Shown in pieces: positions 29,292-38,798 of a stretch of 64,000 nucleotides of DNA. The stretch spans positions 124,001 to 188,000 of the forward strand of contig CAWCTB010000009.1 in assembly GCA_963798275.1 (NCBI GenBank), given 5' to 3'. Made by a program: the position numbers and the translations under genes. The first letter of the stretch is position 1, and the number at the start of each line of letters is the position of its first letter. Origin of the DNA: CAWCTB01 sp963798275. GTDB taxonomy: Bacteria; Acidobacteriota; Terriglobia; Terriglobales; Acidobacteriaceae. Under the pieces are notes generated by a model that made no database searches, was not told the DNA's origin, and saw only the letters and a list, made by a program, of their open reading frames with translations.

Positions 29292-30005
29292 GTGGGGTCA
29301 CCTTACGGCTTTGAGCTGGTCGAAAATTGTCTGATTTGTAAGCTGCGCACCGACAGCTTCTTTTGCTCTCTGCCCAAGTCTTCTCTGGAAGCCTTCGACA
29401 AAATTAAGTACACGGCGTCCTATCCGGCCGGTGCCATTCTCTTCGTTGAAGGTCAATCGCCGCGTGGCATCTACATGCTCTGCAAGGGTCGCGTGAAGAT
29501 GTCGACCACGTCGGCCGAGGGCAAAACGCTCATCCTCAAGATCGCACAGCCGGGCGAAGTATTAGGCATGCACGCCACCGTTTCCGGTACCCCGTATGAG
29601 ATCACGGCTGAAACCGGCCAGCCCTGCCAGCTCAATTTCATCAAGCGCGACGACTTCCTGCGCTTCCTCCAGGAACACGGCGATGCCTGTCTGAAGGCCG
29701 CGCAGCATTTAAGCAAGGATTGCCAGAGCGCCTATCAGCAGATCCGCAGTCTCGGCTTGTCGCACTCCGCCCCCGAGCGCCTGGCTCGCCTGCTGCTGGA
29801 ATGGACGGCAACCAGCACCGACAAAACCGAACCCAGGGTGAAGCTCGCGCTCACGCACGAGGAGATTGCGCAGATCATCGGAACCTCGCGCGAGACCGTC
29901 ACCCGCGTTCTCGCCGACTTCCGCAAGCGGCAGATTGCAGTCCTCAAAGGTTCCACGCTCACCATTCGCAACAAAGCGATCCTCGAGAAGCTCGTAGGCG
30001 CATAA
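29292..30005 (+). CDS. Crp/Fnr family transcriptional regulator with N-terminal Cys cluster
   Basis: 237 residues from GTG 29292, chosen because ACGGAGGACACA precedes it perfectly. The N-terminus carries a C-x2-C-x8-C cluster (ENCLICKLRTDSFFC) before the cyclic-nucleotide-binding-like beta-roll (residues ~40-140); further Cys occur at YMLCKG and GQPCQLNF. This arrangement suggests an Fnr-like Fe-S or redox sensor rather than cAMP binding. The C-terminal helix-turn-helix reads LTHEEIAQIIGTSRETVTRV; the R-E-T-V-x-R pattern equals that of Crp, predicting TGTGA half-sites. It is followed by a terminator and by the minus-strand hydrogenase-maturation genes, which are candidate targets. Confidence 0.88.
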   Translation: MGSPYGFELVENCLICKLRTDSFFCSLPKSSLEAFDKIKYTASYPAGAILFVEGQSPRGIYMLCKGRVKMSTTSAEGKTLILKIAQPGEVLGMHATVSGTPYEITAETGQPCQLNFIKRDDFLRFLQEHGDACLKAAQHLSKDCQSAYQQIRSLGLSHSAPERLARLLLEWTATSTDKTEPRVKLALTHEEIAQIIGTSRETVTRVLADFRKRQIAVLKGSTLTIRNKAILEKLVGA

Positions 30006-30029
30006 CTATTAGTCGCTATGGTTCGGCAG

Positions 30030-30057
30030 GCACATCGCAGGATGTGCTTTTCACTTT
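30030..30057 (+). terminator. intrinsic terminator of the Fnr-like gene
   Basis: Stem GCACATC / GATGTGC with a GCAG loop at 30030-30047, followed by TTTTCACTTTT. Confidence 0.8.
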
Positions 30058-30092
30058 TGGGACAATCTCCGGATAGAGTTCTTTGGCGATGA

Positions 30093-30578
30093 CTATCTTG
30101 TGCGTAGCGACGCCTCCCGCAAACGCTGCCGCCGCCAGCTCACCACAACCTCTTGGACCGCGGCAATCAACTCGGGTAGCCTGCGCTTCACCACGGGGGT
30201 GAGCCGTTTTCCAACTTCAAACGAAGCGCCGGTTATGGTAAGGCCGATGGCCGATGGCGCTTCGCCATAGAGTTGCTCCGCGGCCAGCAGTAATGTGGCG
30301 GGCGTGCAGTGATGGGTGAAACCGGCTGAGCCTCTCCGTGCTTGCAGCGAAGTCTTGCCGATTTCTCCTGGACGGGCGCCCACGGCAGCGTCCAGAAACA
30401 CCACAAACTTCGCCTCGGCAATGTCCTCGGCCATCTCCGGCGTCAGTTGATGCGCCCCGATCACCCGCACTGCAGGATCGTCTCTGTACATTTCCTCCAG
30501 CAGGTGCGCCGCATGGACCCCGATAGCGTCATCGTCGCGCAATGAGTTTCCGTAACCGATAATCAGCACCTTATTCAC
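30093..30578 (-). CDS. hydrogenase maturation protease
   Basis: 161 residues of the HyaD/HycI/HoxW peptidase family, which cleaves the C-terminal peptide of the [NiFe] large subunit after nickel insertion. The N-terminal fingerprint VLIIGYGNSLRDDDAIGVHA carries the acidic nickel-sensing residues; VVFLDAAVGARPGEI and the FTHHCTPATLL motif with the family His follow. ATG 30578 is reasonable. It lies downstream of hypE on the same strand, separated by 309 bases that contain a Crp/Fnr-type palindrome, so it may have its own regulated promoter. No large subunit gene is in the window. Confidence 0.9.
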   Translation of the reverse strand: MNKVLIIGYGNSLRDDDAIGVHAAHLLEEMYRDDPAVRVIGAHQLTPEMAEDIAEAKFVVFLDAAVGARPGEIGKTSLQARRGSAGFTHHCTPATLLLAAEQLYGEAPSAIGLTITGASFEVGKRLTPVVKRRLPELIAAVQEVVVSWRRQRLREASLRTR

Positions 30579-30735
30579 TTATCCGCTCCAGTTCCTTCCA
30601 GCACGAGTCCACCGCACGACGGCAACTTGACCCGCAATGCCATGTGCGAGGCATCACTCTGCCTGCGGAGTCTAGGTGGTTCACCTTTGACGGCAATTAC
30701 CTGCTTCTATCTTTCCGCGTTTCGGGCGGAAGCGA

Positions 30736-30751
30736 TGTGAGATGTCTCACG
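30736..30751. promoter_or_regulatory. Crp/Fnr-type operator upstream of the maturation protease gene
   Basis: TGTGAGATGTCTCACG; the core GTGAGA-TG-TCTCAC is a perfect palindrome and the symmetry extends three bases further on each side with one mismatch. Spacing TGTGA-N6-TCAC equals the site at 29044. It lies ~160 bases before the protease start and beyond the end of hypE. The stretch 30579-30887 holds nothing else I can name. Confidence 0.55.
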
Positions 30752-30887
30752 TCGAAAGGTGATGGTGGTCGGGAAGCGGACAGAAATTTGTCAGGAATCT
30801 TCGCTCCCAAAGGGAGCTTGGTTGCGAATTCATGATGATAAGTGGTTATCGCGATCGCGACTTGAGCTGACGGCTGGCAGCTTCTTC

Positions 30888-31945
30888 CTAACAAATCCTC
30901 GGCAATTGCTCCCCGCTGAGCATGTCGAGGATGCGCTCCGTCCCCAACCGGCTCTTCAGCGTCACCAGCCCGGCGGGCTTCTCTTCAACGCGGCCAATGC
31001 ATACCGCTCCCCCAGATACTTCCACCGACCGCAACACCTCGACCGCACGATCGGACTGCGCACCCGGGACAAATGCGACGAACCGCCCCTCATTCGCCAG
31101 GTACAGCGGATCGAGCCCGAGAATCTCGCAGGCGCCGGAAACATCCTCGCGCACCGGCACCAGCCGCTCATCGATGTTGTTGCGCACGCTCGCGGTCTCA
31201 GCAATCTCGATCAGTCCGCTGCTCAAGCCTCCGCGCGTGAGGTCGCGCAGGCAGTGAATCTCGATGCCGGCCTCGATCAGCGCGCGAACTGCGCTGCCAC
31301 AGCGGCGCGCAGTCTGACTCGATCGTGCTCTCGAAGCTGAGCCCTTCGCGCATGGCCATGATCGCAATCCCATGCCGGCCAATGTCGCCGCTCAGAATGA
31401 TCGCGTCGCCCGGGCGAACGCTCTTCGGTGCAATTGTCAGCCCATGTTCGACCACGCCAATGCCGGCAGTATTGACAAAGATGCCGTCGCCCTTACCCTT
31501 ATCGACGACCTTGGTGTCGCCGGTCACCAGTTGTACGTTCGCCGCAGCCGCAGACAACCGCATGGATTCGACCACGCGCCGCAGCGTCTCCATCGGCAAG
31601 CCTTCTTCCAGGATGAACGCCGAACTTAGATACAGTGGACGCGCTCCACACATCGCTAGATCGTTGACCGTGCCGTTCACTGCCAGGGTTCCGATGTCGC
31701 CGCCCGGAAAGAACAGACGGCTGCACCACGTAAGAGTCTGTGGTGAACGCCAGCTTCGCGCCCGCGACACTGAATGTTGCGCCGTCATGGCGCTCCAGTA
31801 GCAGCGCATTGCCGAAGTTGGGAAGCAGCAGGCCCTCCAGCAGTTCGTGCATGCGCCGCCCGCCGCCACCATGCGCGAGTTGCACATGATCCGCGTCGTT
31901 AACGGGCACCGGGCATTGCAGTTGGAAGTCTTTCACTTCAGCCAC
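30888..31945 (-). CDS. hypE: hydrogenase expression/formation protein HypE (frameshifted)
   Basis: Dehydrates the carbamoylated C-terminal Cys to thiocyanate, supplying CN ligands for the [NiFe] centre. The start is probably GTG 31945 (VAEVKDFQLQCP), which has GGAGG upstream and overlaps the hypD stop. Segments across three frames give HVQLAHGGGGRRMHELLEGL, LAVNGTVNDLAMCGARPLYL, VTGDTKVVDKGKGDGIFVNT, ALIEAGIEIHCLRDLTRGGL and the essential C-terminal PRIC. Shifts lie near 31710 and 31315. The last residue is the substrate Cys, so the protein is probably functional once errors are corrected. Corrected length ~350, normal. Confidence 0.9.
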
Positions 31946-33063
31946 GACTGCCTCCAACCTCCGACAGTTCTGTGCCGCGCAGCCTCCGGTAGCGGTAATA
32001 CGCCGCGCACGCGCCCTCCGACGACACCATGGGCGCGCCCAGTGGATGATCGGGCGTGCAGCGCTTCCCATACGCAGTGCATTCTTCCGGCTTCGCTGCG
32101 CCTTGCATCACCAGGCCGCTGATGCACTCCGGATCTTCCTGCGCCGTATAGTCTCCAACGCCGAATCGCGTCTCCGCGTCGAACCCGGCAAACTCCTCCG
32201 CCAGGGCCAGGCCGCTCTGCGGAATCTCTCCCACGCCGCGCCACTTGCGATGCACCACGCGGAACACTCGCGCCACCAAATCCTGCGCCGGGATATTGCC
32301 TTCCTTGCGCACCGACGCGCGAATACTGGTTTTCCACCTCGAAGCGTCCCTCTTCCAGTTGCAACAGGCACATGTAGATGCCCTGCAGCAGGTCCAGTGG
32401 TTCGAATCCGGTTACGACGATCGGCACCTTGTACTTCTTCGCGATCGGCTGGTACTCACGGTAGCCCATCACGGTGCACACGTGCCCGGCCGCCAGAAAT
32501 CCCTGCACCTTATTCATGGGCGAGCCGAGGATCGCCTCCATCGCCGGAGGCACCAGCACGTGCGACACCAGGATCGAGTAGTTCTTCACTCCCTGCTGTT
32601 TCGCCTGGAAGACCGACATGGCGTTGGCTGGCGCCGTGGTCTCGAATCCCACGGCGAAGAACACCACCTGCTTGTCCGGATTCTGCTTGGCGATCTGCAC
32701 CGCATCCACCGGGGAGTACACAATGCGGACGTCGCCGCCGTTGGCCTTCACGCTGAATAGGTCTCCCGCAGATCCCGGAACCCGCAGCATGTCGCCGAAC
32801 GAGCAGAAGATCACGTTGGGTTGGGCGGCGATGTGCAGTGCCTTGTCGATCAACTCCAGCGGAGTCACGCACACCGGACATCCGGGCCCGTGCACCAGGG
32901 TCACCTGCTTCGGCAGCAGCTCGTCGATGCCGTATTTCACGATCGAGTGCGTTTGGCCGCCGCAGACCTCCATCAGCGTCCATGGCCGCGTCACGATGTG
33001 CGCGATCGCCGCAGCGTACTGCTGCGCCGCCACCGGGTCGCGATACTCCTCGACGTACTTCAT
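31938..33063 (-). CDS. hypD: hydrogenase formation protein HypD (frameshifted)
   Basis: Iron-sulfur scaffold on which the Fe(CN)2CO group is built with HypC. ATG 33063 overlaps the hypC stop by four bases (ATGA). Conserved Cys motifs are present: MEVCGGQTHSIVKYGID, VHGPGCPVCVTPLELID, then VGFETTAP, GFLAAGHVCTVMGYREY. After residue ~246 (VENQYSR) a shift near 32320 moves to the frame encoding RKEGNIPAQDLVARVFRV, DPECISGLVMQGAAKPEEC, and GAPMVSSEGACAAYYRYRR, the normal C-terminus, ending at 31938. Confidence 0.92.
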
Positions 33064-33326
33064 GCTTCGCCTGCCGGCGGCTCAAGGTTCTCCAGCTCTA
33101 CCAGATCGCCCATCTGCTTCAGATACGAGAAGGTGAGCAGAGCTTCGGCTTCCTCCACAACACTCAGCGCGAAGCCCACGTGCACGATGACGTATTCGCC
33201 CACGTTGGCTTCGGGCGTAAACACCAGGCTCACTTCCTTGACGATGCCGCCGAAGCTGACCCGCGCCATGCGCGCGAGGTCTTCCCCCGAGATGCTTAAG
33301 ATTTTCCCTGGAACTGCAAGGCACAT
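33060..33326 (-). CDS. hypC: hydrogenase assembly chaperone HypC
   Basis: 88-residue chaperone that carries iron to the large subunit. It begins MCLAVPGKILSI, with the essential Cys2 exposed after Met removal, and contains RMARVSFGGIVKEVSLV and GEYVIVHVGFALSVV. Its start lies inside the hypF 3' end and its stop overlaps hypD, so hypF-hypC-hypD-hypE form one tightly coupled operon. Intact frame. Confidence 0.95.
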   Translation of the reverse strand: MCLAVPGKILSISGEDLARMARVSFGGIVKEVSLVFTPEANVGEYVIVHVGFALSVVEEAEALLTFSYLKQMGDLVELENLEPPAGEA

Positions 33327-35632
33327 GTTGTCTGCCCCTCTTCTTGATTCGCAAGTTGCAGCGTCCGCGCCGCCGCGACCACCTGCCCGAGCGCAATACC
33401 CCCATCATTCGGAGGCACTCGTTGATGCCAGTACGGACGGAAAGCCCTCTTCCCGCAGGCGCTTGATTGCCGTTTCCGTCAGGTAGCGGTTCTGGAAGCA
33501 TCCACCGCTGAGCGTGATTTTATCCTCGCCCGCAGCCTGCGCGACTTTCACCATCATCTCGACCAGCGTGTTGTGGAACTTCGTGGCCACGACAGCAGTG
33601 CGAACCTCGTGGCGCACATCCTCGACGATGGCCCGAATCGCCGGCGCCCAGTCCAGGCTGAGCGATGCTCCTTCGCTCACCAGTGTGAACGGATAAGCCC
33701 CGTCCGCCTGCACATTTCGCGTCAGAAACTCCAACTCCATCGCCGCCTGCCCTTCGAAGCGGCAAAGCTGGCGCAACTCGACGATCGACGCCACCGCGTC
33801 AAACAACCTTCCTGCACTCGACGTTCGCGGACACCGCACTCCCCGCTCCATCATCTCCTGCAGCAGGCGCAGTTCTTCCGGCGTGAACGCCCTCAGGGTC
33901 GCCACTCCGCCGCACTCGCTGAGGTCCGGCCCGTAGGTCTCGCGCAGGAGTGACAACGCCACCCGGCGCGGCTCTTTGACTGCCTTCTCTCCGCCGGGCA
34001 GGGCGAACGTACGCAGGTGCGCGACTCGCTCATACCCCGCGCTGGTGATGCGCAGGAATTCTCCGCCCCACACCGTGCCATCCGGCCCGTAGCCGCTGCC
34101 GTCCCATGAAATGCCCAGCACCGGCGGCTGCAGTTCGTTCTCCGCCATGCACGACAGCGCATGTGCATAATGATGTTGCACCGGAACAACCGCTGCACCC
34201 GCTTGCTTCTGCGCGTATTGGGTCGAGAAGTAGTCCGGATGCTCGTCGCAGGCAAACGTGCTCCGTTTCAACTCGTACAGTTCTCCGAAGTCGTCAATCA
34301 CCTGCTCGAATGCCTGGTATGCCGGGACGGTCTCCAGATCGCCGATGTGTTGACTGATGAACACTTGCCTGCCGACCGAGGCCGCGATTGCATTCTTCTG
34401 GTGCGCCCCTACCGCCACCACCTCCGGAGTCTCGCTCTCGAGCAACACCGGCAGTGGCGCGAACCCGCGCGCCCGGCGAACGATCATCTCCCTGCCCGCC
34501 ATGATCCGCACCACCGAATCGTCCACGTGCCGCACGATCGGGCGGTTGTGGACCAGGAACACGTCGGCGATCCCTTTCAGCCGCAGCACCGCCTCCTGCT
34601 CGCGCGTGCAGATCGGTTCGTCGGAGATGTTCCCGCTGGTCGCCACCACCGGCCCGCCTATCTCGTGCATCAGCAGGTGGTGCAGCGGCGTGTAGGGCAG
34701 CATGATGCCGAGGTACGGGTTGCCCGGGGCGATCGACGACGACAGGTCGCAGCTCAACGCGCGTTGCAGCAGAACAATCGGCGCTTCCGGCGACCGCAGG
34801 ATGCGCTCTTCCATGGCGTCCACTTCAGCGTAATCGGCAATCGCGCTCAGCGACGGAAACATTAGCGCGAAAGGCTTCTCTTCCCGGCGCTTCCGATGCC
34901 GCAGGCGGTGGATCGCGCTCTCGTGCATCGCATCCACCATCAGGTGAAATCCGCCGAGCCCCTTCACTGCCACGATCAGCCCGAGGTTGATCGACAGCGC
35001 CGCCCGTCGCAGGGCTTGGTCGCCGATCGCGATGCGCTTGCCGTTCTCGTCCCAGAGTTCCAGCTTCGGGCCGCATTTTGGGCACGCGTTCGGCTGCGCA
35101 TGAAAACGCCGGTTGCGCGGATCGTGATATTCCGCCGAACACTCTAGGCACATCTCGAAGATCCGCATCGACGTGCGCGGGCGATCGTACGGCAGTGCTT
35201 CGATAATGCTGAAGCGCGGCCCGCAATTGGTGCAGTTGGTGAACGGGATAGCGATACCGCCGGTTCGAGCGGATCGAAGATTTCGCGCAGGCACTCGGGA
35301 CAAGTCGCGATGTCGGGCAGGATCAGCGCCGTCTTCGCGCCATCCTCACTCTCGCGGATTTCAAACGTCGCGTAGGAGACGGGGTCCAGATAGCTGTACT
35401 CGAAGCTCTGAATGGACGCGATTGCCGGCTTCTCGCTCTGGATGCGCCGCAGGAACTCCTGCAGCACCTCCGGCTCAGCTTCGGCTTCGAGGAAGACGCC
35501 CTGGGTGTTGTTCATCACCCAGCCTTTCAGCTTCATCTCCTCGGCCAGGCGAAAGACGAATGGCCGGAAGCCGACGCCTTGCACGGCGCCGCGAATCGTG
35601 GCTCGAACGCGTTGGAGACGGTCTGCGCCCAC
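33296..35632 (-). CDS. hypF: carbamoyltransferase HypF (frameshifted)
   Basis: Makes the thiocarbamate on HypE from carbamoyl phosphate. Domains in order: acylphosphatase (ATIRGAVQGVGFRPFVFRLA), two C4 zinc-finger pairs (CPECL, CTNCGPRFS, CLECSAEYHD, CPKCGPKLEL), a YrdC-like domain (VAVKGLGGFHLMVDA, VVATSGNISDEPI), and the Kae1-like domain (VQHHYAHALSCMAE, ISWDGSGYGPDGTVWGGEF, LSGGCFQNRYL). Shifts near 35265 and 33430. After the second shift the protein ends YWHQRVPPNDGGIALGQVV and stops at 33296, inside hypC. Starts at GTG 35632. Corrected length ~775 residues, normal. hypA and hypB are not in view. Confidence 0.93.
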
Positions 35633-35653
35633 GGCTAGAGGCTAGGCGTTCGA

Positions 35654-35671
35654 GTCACACCTGTCTGTGAC
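35654..35671. promoter_or_regulatory. inverted repeat upstream of hypF
   Basis: GTCACACCTGTCTGTGAC: six-base arms with a six-base spacer, 22 bases upstream of the hypF GTG and also upstream of divergent lpxD. The half-sites are TCACA...TGTGA, inverted relative to a standard Crp site, so binding by the local Fnr-like protein is uncertain. Confidence 0.4.
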
Positions 35672-35766
35672 GCATGACCATGCTGGATGTTCGGCCGGCC
35701 ACGGGCTGCCCATGACGGCCGCCGTCGCAATTTGGCATTTTCCCCGCCCCTCGCCTATAAAGGCCC

Positions 35767-36766
35767 ATGCCGCAAACCTTACAGTCTCTGGCGGAATTCC
35801 TCTCCGCGCGCCTGCTGGGCGACGGCGCCATCGAAGTCACGGGCGTTGCCAGCCTGGCCGGCGCCCAGCCCGGCCACCTGGTCTTCATCGAATCGGAGAA
35901 GCACCTCGACGAAGCGCTCGCCTCCCGCGCAACTGCCGTCATTGCTGGCGAATTTGCCGCCGGCTCTGCCGGGAGCAAGCCGCTGCTGATCGTGCGCCGT
36001 CCCCGTCTGGCGTTCGCCAGCGCCGCATCCTTGCTGCATGCGCTGCCGCATTACGAACCTCAGGTTCACCCCACGGCCGTCATTCATCCATCGGCGAAAA
36101 TAGCGCCTTCAGCCAGCGTTGACGCTCACGCTGTCATCGAGCTCGATGCCGTCGTCGGTGAACGCACCCATATCTCGGCCGGCTGCTGCATCGGAGCGGG
36201 CGTGGTGATTGGCGACGACTGCGAGATTTATCCCCGTGTGGTCATGTATCCGGGCACGACCCTGGGCCGCCGCGTCATTGTTCATGCCGGCGCGGTGCTC
36301 GGCTCCGACGGCTTCGGCTTCGTGCGCGACGAGGAGCACGGCCGCTACGTTAAGTTTCCCCAGATCGGACAGCTCGTCATCGGCGACTCTGTCGAGATCG
36401 GCGCCAACTGCACCATCGACCGCGGCGCGCTCGACCAAGACCGTGATCGCCGCGGGCACGAAGCTCGATAACCTGGTCCACATCGGACACAACTGTACCA
36501 TCGGCGCCAATGTCGTGATCGCCGCGCAGACCGGCATCTCCGGCAGTTGCAGTGTGGGTGATGAGTGCGTATTAGGAGGCCAGGTCGGCATCGGCGATCA
36601 TGCCAACATCGGCCCCGGTGTCATTCTGGGAGGACAAGGCGGCATCCTGCCCCACAAGAACCTTCGCGGCAAGGGCATCGTCTTCTGGGGCACACCCGCC
36701 CGGCCCGTTCGCGAATACCTGAAGGAGTTGGCGGCGCTGGCACGTCTGGCCAGGAAGAGCCGATAG
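35767..36766 (+). CDS. lpxD: UDP-3-O-acylglucosamine N-acyltransferase LpxD (frameshifted)
   Basis: Adds the second 3-hydroxyacyl chain in lipid A synthesis, so the organism makes an LPS-type outer membrane. N-terminal uridine-binding domain (residues ~1-100), then left-handed beta-helix hexapeptides (VHPTAVIHPSAKIAPSASVD, LGSDGFGFVRDEEHGRYVKF) and GANCTIDRGALD. A one-base indel near 36438 shifts to DKTVIAAGTKLDNLVHIGHN, which includes the catalytic His region, and KGIVFWGTPARPVREYLKEL. Corrected length ~333. Other lpx genes are absent here. Confidence 0.93.
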
Positions 36767-36875
36767 CAATTCAGCCGAACCCTGCTGCTCGCGATTCGCG
36801 ACTCGGCAATTTTTCCGGCAGGATCACGCCGGACGGAAGCACATCCCATCCTCGATCGCCGGCGCTTTTCGCGCG

Positions 36876-36910
36876 ACAAAAAAGAGCCGAGAGATTTACT
36901 CTCCCGGCCC
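36876..36910 (-). terminator. intrinsic terminator of the second PEP-CTERM gene
   Basis: Imperfect stem GCCGAGAG / CTCTCCCGGC (bulged) at 36886-36908, followed on the minus strand by TTTTTTG. Confidence 0.7.
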
Positions 36911-36937
36911 TGTTCTTTCCTCGATTTCGCGACGAAG

Positions 36938-37603
36938 TTAGACTTTTAGCTTGCGGCGCAGCACTCCAGCCAGTCCGAGAACCCCAGAACCTAGCATAAC
37001 CAGAGTGCCGGGCTCAGGAGTTATGACCTGGGAGGATCCCAAGGTAATATCGGCGAAGCCGATATAGTTTGCAGAGCCGCTGAAGACCACCGACTCTGCC
37101 GTGCTGCCGAAAGACACGCCAACTTCGCTCCAGCAGCTGTAGGGCTCGACTCCGCAATACGAGCCGTTCGGAGGAAGATCCAGGTGTGCGAGGTTCGTGC
37201 CTGTACCGTCTAATCCCGAGTACACATCAACCGAACCCGCGAAGCCGGCCGCCGCGGCATAGTAGAACGAGAAGCCGGTAGTGAATCCGGCCGGCACGTC
37301 CATCGTGTCGCCGACTCCGTTGAGGAAGAACGCGATCGTGTTGGTCGCCGGCGGCGGAACGTTGCTGAAGTTGCCGGTGCCGCCATCCAACACCGAGATA
37401 ATCGCCAGGCTGTCAGAGCTGAAGATGATCCCGTAGTTTGGCCCGGGACCGCTGCCATATCCACCGAAACCACCGTTATAGTAGTTGTCGATTGGTTCCT
37501 GGTCTCCTAGTCCAGTGAACGTGAGTGTGATTACCGCTGCTTGCGCGCCAACACAGGCCATCACCAACATGGCCAGGGCCAAGGCAAGGACGAACTTTCG
37601 CAT
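36938..37603 (-). CDS. PEP-CTERM sorting domain protein
   Basis: 222 residues from ATG 37603, which follows GGAGGAG. Signal peptide MRKFVLALALAMLVMACVGA; mature region beta-rich with Gly/Ser/Tyr-rich turns (YYNGGFGGYGSGPGPNYG) and TTGFSFYYAAAAGFAGSVDV, a pattern seen in acidobacterial PEP-CTERM proteins. The C-terminal tag is ITPEPGTLVMLGSGVLGLAG then VLRRKL. Expected to be exported and processed by an exosortase not encoded here. Intact frame. Confidence 0.9.
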   Translation of the reverse strand: MRKFVLALALAMLVMACVGAQAAVITLTFTGLGDQEPIDNYYNGGFGGYGSGPGPNYGIIFSSDSLAIISVLDGGTGNFSNVPPPATNTIAFFLNGVGDTMDVPAGFTTGFSFYYAAAAGFAGSVDVYSGLDGTGTNLAHLDLPPNGSYCGVEPYSCWSEVGVSFGSTAESVVFSGSANYIGFADITLGSSQVITPEPGTLVMLGSGVLGLAGVLRRKLKV

Positions 37604-38032
37604 GCGAACTCCTCCACAAGAGAGACTCAACTCCGGGCTCTACTGCAGCAACTGAGCTTCCATTACGGTCCGGCTGCTTCCGAGCATACCCTCAGAATAA
37701 AAAGGAGTTAAGCGATATCTAAATACAAAACACACGAAAGTGAAATGTTATGCGCAAGCTTCTGCATATTCTGGGAAGTAAGTAGTGCTACTACAGAAAA
37801 TGAGCCTCATGATTTCGCAACCGACGGTCATGTTGTCTACTCGTCTGCATCCGCCAGTAGGCGGCCAGCGACAGGACTAAGGCTATTCGAGCTTGCCAAA
37901 AAAATCCAGCATGCGGTTCGCGACGACGTTACCCGGGTTGCGTTACCATCCTCAGGACGGGCCACCTGAGGCCAAGGGCAACCAGTTGCCGATTTGCCGG
38001 CGAGCGAGCGGTAGACCGCAAAGTTAACGATT
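37604..38032. other. intergenic region upstream of the MobB-like gene
   Basis: About 430 bases. 37690-37760 is AT-rich (AAAAAGGAGTTAAGCGATAT) and probably carries the promoter of the divergent PEP-CTERM gene. No gene recognised. Confidence 0.4.
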
Positions 38033-38659
38033 ATGACTCTCATCGTTGTCGGGGGACATTCCCGGAGTGTAGGCAAGACCAGCGTGGTCGCTGGGCTCAT
38101 CTCTGCTCTGCCTGAGTTCCATTGGACCGCCGTCAAGATCACACAATACGGACACGGCATCTGTTCCGCCGACGGCGCGCCCTGCGATTGCGCCACCGAC
38201 GATCACAGTTGGGCCATCAACGAGGAGCGCGACCGCAGCGGCGAGAGCGACTCTTCCCGCTTTCTCGTCGCCGGGGCCGCGCGCTCGCTGTGGGTCCGAA
38301 CCCGCCAGGGCTTTCTCGCCGAAGCTATGCCGCGCCTGCGCCAGGAACTCGCTAAATCGGAGAACGCTATTCTCGAATCCAACAGCGTGATGCGATTTCT
38401 TCGCCCCGATCTCTACCTGACCGTGCTCGATACCGCCACCGCAGACTTCAAGACCTCAGCCCGCGAATACCTTGACCGTGCCGACGCTCTCATCCTGCAT
38501 GAGGAGTCCGCTAACGTGGCCTGGACCGACGTTTCGCTCAAGCCGGTCGCGGGCAAACCGACCTTCCGCATCCGCCCGCCACAGTACGTCACACCCGAAC
38601 TGGTGGAATTCGTGCGGCAACGGATTGCTGTTCCTCGCGCCACTGCGGGTTCACGCTGA
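38033..38659 (+). CDS. P-loop NTPase, MobB-like
   Basis: 208 residues. N-terminal Walker A GGHSRSVGKTSVVAGLI; then TAVKITQYGHGIC, a Cys-rich segment CSADGAPCDC, SDSSRFLVAGAARSLWV and ILESNSVMRFLRPDLYLTVL. The layout resembles MobB-type GTP-binding proteins (molybdopterin guanine dinucleotide adaptor) and similar cofactor-related P-loop proteins. No molybdenum-cofactor genes lie nearby. The C-x6-C-x-C element could bind metal. Function not assigned; I am confident only of the P-loop fold. Confidence 0.7.
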   Translation: MTLIVVGGHSRSVGKTSVVAGLISALPEFHWTAVKITQYGHGICSADGAPCDCATDDHSWAINEERDRSGESDSSRFLVAGAARSLWVRTRQGFLAEAMPRLRQELAKSENAILESNSVMRFLRPDLYLTVLDTATADFKTSAREYLDRADALILHEESANVAWTDVSLKPVAGKPTFRIRPPQYVTPELVEFVRQRIAVPRATAGSR

Positions 38660-38798
38660 CGGGTCAATCACAGTGCTGCCGTCTGCCTTGATGGCAAAGA
38701 TGAGAGAGTCGCTGCCGGATCTAAGCGAAAGGGCCGCGATCCCTGGAAGGAGCCGCGGCCCAATTGAAACTGCAGACAATCCGTCGAACTTCAGAAAA

